64,000 bases of DNA, taken from assembly GCF_030272615.1 (NCBI RefSeq), contig NC_081414.1, forward strand, positions 3,101,501 through 3,165,500, in the 5' to 3' direction. Every line of letters begins with the position of its first letter. Positions within the stretch are counted from its first letter, which is position 1. The notes under the pieces were generated by a model. That model did not search any database. It saw only the letters and a list, made by a program, of their open reading frames with translations, and had not been told where the DNA came from. Both the position numbers and the translations under genes were made by a program. The stretch comes from Cryptomeria japonica (Eukaryota > Streptophyta > Pinopsida > Cupressales > Cupressaceae). Below are positions 24,205 to 33,977 of this stretch, one piece after another.

Positions 24205-25022
24205 TGTATACGGTGAAAATGGTGGATTAACAACAATGTTGAAAGACTAAATGAATTCAACCACAAAACCCTAGCCTAACAACAACAAAGATCCACCATA
24301 ACATATGAAGATTACCTTAGACAATGCAAATCAAAAGAAATCACAAAGATTATACCATCACATGCCCAATAAGGTTTGGATCTCCATTCTTCCTATCTCC
24401 ATTGATCTTGCTTGATATATTTGCTCTCATATTTTTATGTGTGCACAAGAGCCCAACAAAGAACGGAAATGTGGTTGCAAATAGGCTTGATTGCATATGC
24501 AAGTTCAAAACCGTAGTCGGGGCTGAATGCATAGTGAGTTAGTCAGGGTTGATAATGAAGGAAGCATCTCCTTATATAGAAGACACTATAAGAAATGGAG
24601 GGATAAGATTGACAGGTGTAAAAGAGGTCGGCTATGATTAGAGGGTAGGTAGAGAAAATAATAAAATAATGAAAGGGTGGGTAGTGTATGAATTAAGAGA
24701 TGAATGACATGTGTCATAGGTAGAAAAGGTTAATGAATTAATTAAAATAAATAAATATTTATTTAATTAATAGAAGAAGTGGGATAATTAAATAAATAAA
24801 ATATTTATTTAATTTAGGAAAAGGATAATTTAAATAAATAAATGTATTTATTTAAATGAGAAATAAGGCTAGAAGAGGATAAATGAATTAATTAAATAAA
24901 TAAAGATTTATTTAATTAATAGAAGAATTAGGATAAAATAATTAAATAAATAAAGATTTATTTAATTAGACATGACAATTTTAGGTGTCTACAGCAGCTT
25001 TTCTCAGTTTTAGGTGTCTACA
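24205..25022 (-). mobile_element. 3' LTR of element B
   Basis: On the plus strand it starts TGTATACGGTG and matches the right copy up to ...GGTGTCTACA (24993). A further 29 bases, GCAGC...GGTGTCTACA, follow before the polypyrimidine stretch TTTTGCCCCTCTTT (25023 on), which is the minus-strand polypurine tract. The true LTR edge may therefore be 25022. No gene is present in it. Confidence 0.85.
24731..24972. repeat. Five AT-rich foldbacks in the B LTR
   Basis: Five successive near-palindromes of the type AATTAAATAAATAAA / TTTATTTAATT are spaced 40-55 bp apart. One differs in both arms together (TTTAAATAAATA / TATTTATTTAAA). The same five occur in the right LTR at about 36730-36965. Confidence 0.8.
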
Positions 25023-25267
25023 TTTTGCCCCTCTTTGAGACAATGCAGCTTGTTGCGTTGTTTCAAAGAAGATAATATGAATTAATACAAAGTTGCCCCA
25101 AGATGGAAATGATATGCCCCCTCGAGAGATTGGATGAAAATGTCTGGAAAGATCGCAGACAATCTCTCGATGAGAAAGAAAGGCTAGAATGGACTGACCG
25201 GATAGGATAGAGTGACAGAGTCACGGGATAAAGAAGACTGACTCGAGAGACGAGGGCTAGGGTAGTC

Positions 25268-25274
25268 TATAAAA
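25268..25274 (+). promoter_or_regulatory. TATA box of the antisense gene in B
   Basis: TATAAAA lies 92 bp before the ATG at 25366, inside the small palindrome TCTATAAAATAGA. The spacing would put the transcription start near 25300 and leave a 5' UTR of about 65 bases. This is a sequence-based guess. Confidence 0.5.
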
Positions 25275-25544
25275 TAGACCACGAGGGGAATACATCCTCA
25301 TTGTCATCCACACATCCAAGAGATCAGAGTGCAGAGCAAAAATAGAGTAGCAGTAGTTAGTAGCGATGGCACTGGTGCATAGATTCGATCGCATTTGTCG
25401 ATTTCAGAGGCCAGCCGACGTAGGAGAGCCGGTGAGTACCTCAAAATATCCTTGTACTCTGTCGCATTAATTGTTGTCATAAATGCATGCTAGGTAGTGC
25501 AATAAATGCGCTGTTAGGATAATGTCAAAAATGTCAAAAATGTG

Positions 25545-25760
25545 TAGGCGCGTCTGCGTTGGTGCCAGGCGCGTCTATGTCAAATGTGAATGGGTCTGTG
25601 TTGTGAAGACATGTTTGTGAAATGTGGGTACGTCTGTGTAGGACAAGCATGTCTGTACAGAGCATAGGCACGTTTGTGTATTTTAGGCATGTCTGTGCAG
25701 AGCAGGCAAGTTTGTGCAGTCTGTAAGTGTGTTTGTGTCATGAAGGCACATTTATGTCTT
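25545..25760 (+). repeat. ~20-bp periodic array in the intron
   Basis: About eleven diverged copies of a word like GGCACGTCTGTGTAGAGCA start at 25549, 25570, 25592, 25609, 25629, 25648, 25668, 25688, 25708, 25729 and 25748. The core is CGTCTGTG. The reverse complement of this core fills the gag leader at 34470-34625 and 35830-36090. Confidence 0.75.
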
Positions 25761-25965
25761 CAAGGTCAAATCGACAGTTCTGTGATGAACATACGTTGTC
25801 GATTGGATAAGCTACTGAGAGGATACACTCAAGCAAGTCCTCTAGGGAAGACTAGGATAGCAGATAGGGCTAGGTTTGACAATTCTGTGATAGAACATAC
25901 GTTGCCAATTAGGAAACTACTCAAGAGGATTCACTCAAGCGGAGGCCCTAGGACATGATAGATCA

Positions 25966-26262
25966 AGGCACTTTGTGATGAACAGTGAGTACCAAGACAT
26001 AGTACTTTGTGATGAACAGGGAGTACCAATAGGAGCAGCACTTTGTGATGAACAGGGAGTGCAAATATAAGCAACACTTTGTGATGAACAGGGAGTGCAA
26101 AACTCGTAGTACTTTGTGATGAACAGGGAGTACCACAAGGATAGATAGCAACACTTTGTGATGTACAGCGAGTGTCACTGGGATAGATAGCAACACTTTG
26201 TGATGAACAGTGAGTCTCACTAGGATAGAAGCAACACTTTGTGATGAACAGTGAGTGTCACT
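25966..26262 (+). repeat. Minisatellite, eight copies of ~35-42 bp
   Basis: Eight units contain CACTTTGTGATGAACAGGGA, with spacers of varied length, and lie inside the predicted intron. Minus-strand reading frames over it (repeated VHHKVL) are by-products of the repeat. Confidence 0.88.
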
Positions 26263-28277
26263 TTGACTCACATGATTGCTTTGCTTGACTGCAGGAGTAT
26301 TTGCCTCTACTAGAGTCACGAGAGAGATTCCCATCGACGTAGAGATTACGACCAGAGTTGACATTCGAGGACCGAGCTGCTATTGAGGCTATGGGTCTGA
26401 GATACATCTTGTATGTACCTGAGTTTTGGGGTGAACATGGGGCTGTTGACTGCGTTGGCTGAGAGATGGCACTCAGAGACTTGTAGTTTTCTTTTGTCGA
26501 TGGGTGAGATGACAGTCACCTTAGAGGATGTATACAGGATACTGCATATACCGATCGATAGGGAGTTGATACCCTATGATCGAGATGGAGACAGGGAGGC
26601 CCTGAGATGAGTGTTTCAGGATCCCGGACTAGAGATGAGAGCTGGACACGTGGCATGGGATACCATGACAGCGACAGAATTGGCACTACCAGTAGTGCTA
26701 GGAGGAGCAATCAGTGGGTTCCTGTGTCCAGACAGGGTGACACGAGGGTTGGCTGTAGGCTGGGGGAGCACCTTGGAGACACTAGTTACACAACACACCA
26801 AATATGCCTAGGGACCGTGTGTGCTGGCACACTTGTACTATGAGCTGCATCAGTTTGTGTATCATGGATCCGTAGGATTGGGCTGCGGAGTTAACTTGTT
26901 GCAGGTGTGGGCATATGAGAATCTATTGGTTACCCGACTGATACATTTCAGGGGCAGGGGTCATGGACGTAGCTTTGTGCATCTATATGATATGATTACC
27001 TCACAGCCACGGATTGGCAGGTTGGAGCATTGGTGTCGAGTCCTAGATGAGATCGACACTATGATATGGAGGTCGTACCATGAGTGCGAGCAGTGGGAGG
27101 AGGACACAATGGATCTACCTTATACCTTCTAAAGCAGATATCTGATTGGGTGGACACCCTATGTATTGGAGAGACAGTTGATTGGCAGGGTGTGCAGGTA
27201 GTTTGGTTGTATTCAGCGGATACCACGAGGTTCCGAGATGTATGCTCGGACAGTCAGGGATCAGGCACACTTTGGGCCATTGCTACCATATGATTAGGCA
27301 GTGATGCAGCTGGTATAGATGGTGTCGATGCCATGGGATATGTGGCCAAATATTGAGGATGCAGGCATGGATGCAGAGTACACGGCATATTGGGCTAAGC
27401 ATCTCTTTCCATGATTGACTGACCCAGGGGAGCCTCTAGATGGAGATGGTGGTGGGGATGGAGATGATGATGGAGATAGTGGGGGAGAGGCTGACGGAGG
27501 AGATGGGGTGTTGTTGGAGAGAGGAGGGTGGCTCCGCTGAGACAGGGTGGGGAGGAGAGATAGGCTCAGGTGGTGAGGGGTCGCAGTGGATTACCACTAC
27601 AGATGCTAGCAGCATAGGGTCCTAGATAGGTGCAGGGACAAGGGCAGAGGTAGGTACAGGTATAGGCACAGGTACTAGTACAGGGGGAGCCATAGGCAAA
27701 GCCACAGGTAGAGGCACAGGGGGCCAAGGAGGAGGAGGATGAGCTGCTTGAGCTGAGGGAGATCTGCCAGGGACAGGCAGATGAGATCCACGACCTGGAG
27801 AGGGAGAAAACTAGGCTCAAGAGGCGACTGAGGGAGATAGAGAATGAGCGGGATTAGGCTATCGAGTGCTATACTGAGGCTGAGACAGCACTGAGGGCTG
27901 GGAGGTAGGCGACAGAGGACACAGGGGTTGGATATGTCTATGTTCTATGGGAAGGGGAGGAGATAGGTTACTGGCGAGACCTATATTACAGGGCAGTGCC
28001 ACTAAAGCAGCGGGTGAGGAGCTTCCACAAACCATCACTAACAGCGACGACTACGAGAGGGAACCAGAGGAGACAGGCATCCAGCGGTGGGGTTATGGGT
28101 CCTCCACCACCTCCAGATAAAGGGGATAGGAGAGATGATCCTGGGGTGGGTCCTTCTAGGGCTCAGACTCCATCGAGGCCAGCGGCTCCGAGGGAGGGAG
28201 TTCATCATAGCCATAGAGGGCTCCCTATGTATCAATTTTGTACTATTTTGTATGATGATGTAGACACCTTCGGGTGA

Positions 28278-29878
28278 TTTTGTAGCCATATGTATTTTGA
28301 CATCATTGTATCATGACACTTTTGATTATATATATATGAGATGATTCCTCTTTGCGGCAGCTATATGTATGTGTACCTATGTGATGAGATGTTTCATGAT
28401 GTATGTTTCTATGTGATGAGATGTTATGGATGCAAATGCAATATTTTTTTTTGTTCTTTTATGTTTTTAATATGTTATGCCAATGCAAATGTGAATGTAT
28501 GAAATGCAAATGAATATAATAATGCAAATGTAAAATGTGCTAATATGTGTTGTGTGCAAGATGTGATGTAATTGTGATATCTATATGTATGTATGAAATG
28601 AGATATGTGGTAATGTAGGTGCAACTACATGAAATGCAAATATTTTTGGTGTGTCATTATACTTAGTCATGTGATAGTGGGCTACATGGACTCAAGAAGG
28701 ATGATGGATGTCAATCAAGAAAGGGGGATGGAAGATAGAAGATATGAAAATGAAAGAGCTTCTTGTGCGTTATCATCATTGAGCTTTATTATGGCAAGTA
28801 GGTTATGACAATCGAGGCATATGTTCGACCCAGAAAGTCATTGTACCTGTTTGCATGGAGATAAGACAGTTGCAAACAAAGAATGCCCCAGTTCATACTA
28901 GACTCTTAGTGTCCTCATATCCTTGGACAAGTTGTAGCATTACTAAGAGACAATCCACAGACAGCAAAGAAAATAGGTGACGAGACCCCATCCTCGCCTT
29001 TCTAGTCAAAGACATCCTGGAGATAAAATCTCTAGTCAGAGACATCCCAGAAAAGCTAAAAGACATGTCACCAAAAAGATAAAATCAAAAGAAAACCAAG
29101 ACTCGACACCAACATCCACTGTAGTCCTCAAGTTTTAGTGTCTCTTGTCACTTGCATAAGTCTATTTGATTGTGGTCACAATGTTTACTTTCACAAAAAG
29201 GATAGATAGCATTGAACCATAATGTTGTCTAAGTCTGTTGAAAGATTTGATTTGTTGAAGCACATTGTTACTGCTATATCTCATTTGAAACTGACTGAAT
29301 CCATGAAACTGATACTTTATTGCGAAGAAGATGAAACTTTATTGCAGATTGTGCGTGGATAGACTGAAGAAAAGTAGAAGAAATTGTACTCCTCAAAACG
29401 TGTGATGATCTCAGTTCCACACCCATCACTAGACGTAGGATTTGCCTTAGCCACAGATAGGAGCTAATTTATTATGGATGGAAAGGGTGAAAAGGAAGGT
29501 TATTATGAATGGCTAACCAAGATTAGGTAGATCAATAAAAGCCCTGATGGGAATGGGTAAGCTTATTATGAATGGATAGGATGTGAGTGTGTGCAAAGTG
29601 AAAGGATGAAATGGAATCCTGAAGGAGGGAGGAGCAATGTCTCTACACATGGCGCTGGTGACCCAGTTTTCACCATGGTACTTGCCCAGGGTGCCACCAA
29701 AGTGGTTTTCACCGTTGGACGAAATGTTTTTCTTTTTGTTTTTCAAGTTTTTTGTGTCACAAGGTGCCTGTTTGCCAGGTTTTCACCAAGTAATGATTTT
29801 TTTATTTTATGTTTTTTTTGTATTTTTTATTTTTTTCAATTTTTTTTTGTATTTTTGAATTTGGGATACTCTGAAGAG
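28278..29878. mobile_element. Non-coding gap between the two convergent genes of B
   Basis: The first 400 bp are AT-rich with many ATGCAAATG-like words (28430-28660). The rest holds repeated GGTTTTCACC words (29665-29790) and a T-rich run at 29795-29860. I see no gene. It probably contains the 3' ends of both transcripts, but no clear termination signal can be assigned. Confidence 0.5.
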
Positions 29879-30391
29879 CTATGTGTAAAACCTGCGAAGG
29901 TGCATGCTGTTGATAGGATCCTCCAAGGATTCACCCTCTATGGTTGAGAGTTGATATGCACTAGATCCATATGCTGTTGTGATGATGTAAGGACCAAGCT
30001 AGTTTGGTTCGAACTTGCCCTTCTCTCTGTGTTGTTGATTTTTAGGATTTTCCTTGAGAACTAAGTCACCCACCTCAAATGTACGAGGCTTTACCTTATG
30101 ATTGTACATGCATTGTTCCTTGACTGAATGATGTGTATCTTGCATGACTATCTTCCTTGATAAAGGAACTGAGATAGAATTGTTAGTGTGTGGACTACAC
30201 AGGCCCGTATGCGTGTCACCTGAAGAAGTTTGGGCATCCCTGATAACAAAGTCCTTCAAGGAAGATCCATTAAAGGTCCATGATGTATTGCCAGAAGGGA
30301 AAGGATGTGTGGAACAAGTAGATGAGTGATGAAGGCTTATGATTGTGAAAAGAAGTGAAAGTAGGATGATATGATGGAGACTTAGGATCAA
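29879..30391 (-). pseudogene. Integrase C-terminal fragment of B
   Basis: On the minus strand a frame gives HHSVKEQCMYNHKVKPRTF, then EVGDLVLKENPKNQQ, a stop replacing the expected tryptophan (29999), and LGPYIITTAYGSSAYQL. It ends SMHLRRFYT-stop at 29879. This is the C-terminal end of a Tat-type integrase. Everything upstream of it in pol (RT, RNase H, integrase core) is missing. The part of the frame above about 30190 has no family resemblance and may be filler at the deletion junction. Confidence 0.75.
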
Positions 30392-30435
30392 AAAGTATGT
30401 TTTTTGACTTAAAATTGTAGAAATTTTGCCCCCAG

Positions 30436-31739
30436 TTATTTTGGTATTAGGGGAGATAAACTCTTGCTCTTTTGCTTCATAGGAAATTTATCCTTGACTT
30501 TGATTTTTTCAAAGTCCAGTAGCTTTTGATTTTGATTTAGACTAAAGGAATTTTCTTTATTTTTGACTTTTAGATTTTTCTTTTCAAAGCTTGATTTGTG
30601 ATCCCCAATGAGTAAGGGCTTTTGTAATTCTTGTTGATCCAAGTCTGGGAGAGGAGTGGAAATGGAATGAGTGGATGAAATGGTAACTCTATGTGAGTTC
30701 TCAAGAGGGCTAGTGATACACTCAAAAGATTCTTCGCTGGAATCACTCTTAGGACTATTGATATCAAGAGTTGCTTGCACCACTAGAGGAGATTTGCATT
30801 CAGACCTAGTAGCCACAACACTAGGTGGTTCACACCCAATTCCTTGGCATTGCAAATTGTTTGTAGATTGTTCTTGTTGACTGAATACCTTGGGAGATAG
30901 TGGGAGTTGATCAACATGAAAGATATACTCACCACATCCCATGTCTTTAAACTTGAACATTTATTTGAGCTCTGTTTGTTTGGATGTAGAAGATTTCAAG
31001 GATTCTGGATCCACATATGCTAATGAAGGAATAGCCTCTCGATTGACTAGGATTGTTATTTCTGATCTAGGTCACAGATTGTTGCAATATATGAATGGAT
31101 TTGGGTCAACTTTGATGGTCACTTCAACTCAATTATGAGGAAACTTGATACATCGATGATATGTAGATGGGACTCCGCTCATCTCATGAATCCATGGACG
31201 TCCTAGCAATATGTTGTATGTGAGATCTAGATCAAGGACTTGACAAACCGCATCTTTTGTAACTGGCCCAACTCTGAGAGGTAAAGTAACTATTCCTTTG
31301 GATGAACGCTCTTAATTTTGTTTGTAGCATTCACAACTTTGTCTGAATATCCAAATTGTTTAATAGTGTTTAATGTACAAATGTTTAGACCCGCTCGTCC
31401 ATCTATCAGGACTCGCTTCATTTGATGTTTGTGCATGAAGGCTTCAATGTGTAAAGGTGCATTATGTGGCTGGCTTATGGAGGCATCATCAGCTTCTGCG
31501 AATGTAAGGGAGTGTGGAACAAAAAGGTATCCCACCATGGCTTGAAACTGGTCCACGTTCAGATCAGTAGGGACAGCAGTGTCTCTCAAGATTTTGTCTA
31601 GAATAGCTTTATGTGCGGGGGATATGCGTAAGAGCTCAAGGATGGAGATGAGTGCGGGTGTCTTCCCTAACTGTTCTACAAGATCGTACTCAGGCTTGGT
31701 TGATGAGGAAGTGGTGTTTTTAGCTGGAGCACCTTGCAA
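30436..31739 (-). pseudogene. Protease and pol linker of B
   Basis: The minus-strand frame from 31739 gives a Tat-type pre-protease region (LGKTPALISILELLRISPAH) and the protease site VLIDGRAGLNIC, where the family has DGGSALN, so one glycine is replaced by arginine. A frameshift near 31305 continues into TLPLRVGPVTKDAVCQVLD and NILLGRPWIHEMSGVPSTY, then into the linker with FKDMGCGEYIFHVDQLPLSPK (30960 down). It ends in low-complexity lysine-rich sequence at 30436. Several stops occur. The linker normally leads into RT, which is absent here. Confidence 0.8.
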
Positions 31740-31940
31740 AGTGAATTTACCTCAATGGGTTGTAACATGACATTCAGAGGTAGGTTCGAAAGAAGATCCA
31801 ATGCCTTTTAGGACAATTTTGGGTCTTTCGGTAGAATTCTCAGGCATTTTGTCCTTGATGATAATGGTAGAGACATAATTGTTCATCGAGATGTGATTGA
31901 TAGTTGAATCATAGTTATAAGATGCTCTGGTATAGGTGGT

Positions 31941-33977
31941 CTAGTCATCTATGGTTGCAACTTTTCCCTTGTCATATTTTGGGAATGGTTCCTTAAACAT
32001 TTCATGTTCTTGATTGGATGAGTGTCCCTCGATCTCAATGTCACCTCTATCAATAAGATCTTGTATGATGTTCTTCAATCGATGAAAATTTCCTATTTTA
32101 TGTCCCTTGCTCTTGTGAAATTCACAATACTCATCATCATTCCACCAATTTGGTTTGACCTTTGGTTCATATGGAGGAAAATCTAGAATTGTGATTACTT
32201 TGTTTGCCACTAGCTTCTTGAAAACTGACTCAAATGGTTCTCCCAATGGGGTGTACTTCCTCCATGATCTGGAAGTTGTTTGAGTATTTACTTGATTGTT
32301 TGTAGAGCTTGATCCTGAAAAAATGATTTTGGGTCGCACTATATTGGCATCAACAACACCATCATTGACTGTGTTCTTGTTTTTGTTCCAAAATCTTGGC
32401 TTATCTTTTCCTTTATAGTCATCTTTGTTTTCCTTGAATATCTTAATGACTCCTTGTTCAATTAGGACCTACTCTGTTGCTAATCCTTTTTCAATGATGT
32501 CCTTGAAGGTGGACAAACAAGCTCTTCTTAGGTCATAACCAATGTCCTTGTTAACATTCTGGGTGAACATTTCTACCATTTGTTTTTGTGAAATTTCACA
32601 AGAGCACCTGGTGGCTAGATTTCTCCATCTTTGTAAAAATGATGAAAAAGATTCTCCATCCTTTTGTTTGGTGTTGCACAAAGTAGTGATTGATATGTCT
32701 GTCTCTATGTTGTATGAGAAATGTTGGATAAATGCCTCAGCTAAGTCACCCCATGACTAAATACCAGGTGGAAGTTGGGAGAACCATTCTATAGCTTGAT
32801 CACCTAAGCTTTGTGGGAAAAATCTCATCAAATATGTCTCTTCTGCTGCTACCTCAATGCAAGCTGTGAAAAATTGTCTTATATGTGCCTTAGGATCTCA
32901 TTTTCCTCTGTACTTATCAAACTTAGGTGTCACAAAGTGTGTAGGAAATGGGGGCATTGGAATGCTTTTGTCAAATGGATAAGGACATATGACTCTCATT
33001 GTGTAAGTTGGCTTCGGTGTATTCATGTCCTCCATTTTCTTTTGTAAGTCTTTGATTTGCTGTTCCAAATTGCTCTTAGGTGGAGATCGACTTCTTGGAC
33101 CATACCCCATGCTTGAGGCACCAATTGGAGGAGGAGCATGTTGCATATATGGATGATATTGATCATACACATGTTCATATGGAGGAGGTCTATAATGATG
33201 CTGCATATATGGACCACTTGGTATAGAGTCATGTTGAGGAATGGAATATCTGCTTTGTCCATGTATACCATACTCTATAGGCATGTCGTGAGTTTGTTCT
33301 AGTGTGTTACCCCCAAATTTGACGTGGGGTTTCCTTGTGTCCAAATTTTAAGAATGCCTTTGAGTATCCAATTGCTTTGGTGGTTGATCCTTAGCATTGG
33401 TATGTGATTGAGTATATTTTTCTGCATAAGACTTCCATAATTGTCTGCGAAGGTGATTATCATATGCTTGACCATGTGTATGTGGGACTTATAGTTTTTG
33501 AAACAAAGATGATGGTGATTTAGGCATCATATGTGGTCCTCTATTGCCTCCACTATTAGGCCTCCTTTGATCCATGTTGGAGTGAGGTTGTTGCAAAGGT
33601 TGATTTTCCATTATTTGACACATGTCAAAATCATGAGGGATCATGGCTCCACTTTGTGCCATCACTTGTAGAAAGTATTGTCTATCTCTCCTCATTATTT
33701 CCTCAACTAATCGATTGAAATGGGGATTCATAATGGTGTCTTCCACTTCTGCTGAATGTACGGAGAAGTTGTCCATATTGTCATTATGTGTATCATTGTT
33801 GTTTGTAGTGTCCATGTGCTCAACATTTGAAATGTTTCTATAGGCATCCATGTCAGGTAATGTAGTATGATCAGAATTGAAAAAGACATCATTGTCATAC
33901 TCATAGGCACTCATGTTTGTGGACTCTTGAGCCTCTTTAGCTTCTCTCCTAGATTTTTGGGAACGGGTTTCAACCAT
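31941..33977 (-). pseudogene. gag of element B
   Basis: Start ATG at 33977: MVETRSQKSRREAKEAQES, followed by an acidic, Asn-rich N-terminus. A single frame then runs to 31941, broken by about six stops (33489, about 33350, 32898, about 32760, 32469, 31941). The capsid part includes a proline/tyrosine-rich segment (33100-33250), LRQFFTACIEVAAEE-like helices, AIEWFSQLPPG, and QKDGESFSSFLQRWRNLA. The zinc knuckle is the Tat form CEFHKSKGHKIGNF, with the last cysteine replaced by phenylalanine, followed by IIQDLIDRGDIEIEG. Protease follows in the same frame. Confidence 0.85.

Larger units (their letters stand above)
25366..28277 (+). pseudogene. Antisense plant-mobile-domain gene of element B
   Basis: The gene lies between pol and the 3' LTR on the strand opposite to gag-pol. 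Exon 1 (25366-25431) encodes MALVHRFDRICRFQRPADVGEP and ends at donor GTGAGT. Exon 2 begins after TTGCTTGACTGCAG (26294) with EYLPLLESRERFPST, in matching phase. Exon 2 carries the aminotransferase-like plant mobile domain (PF10536 type): GLRYILYVPEF, LLTALAERWHSETCSF, GEMTVTLEDVYRILHIPI. The tail has a Gly/Thr repeat region (27600-27720), a coiled coil (27730-27850) and a proline-rich end with stop at 28275. Stops at about 26340, 26608, 26810, 27130 and elsewhere, plus a one-base shift near 26430, make this copy broken. Plant mobile domains are known in some MULE transposons and Tat-type gypsy elements. Splice sites are predicted, not shown. Confidence 0.7.

Noticed and set aside
25935-26364. 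Minus-strand frames with repeated VHHKVL and SLFITK units that resemble a repetitive protein
   Set aside because: They follow from the minisatellite on the plus strand. The repeat units vary in length and break frame, and the region fits an intron on the other strand.
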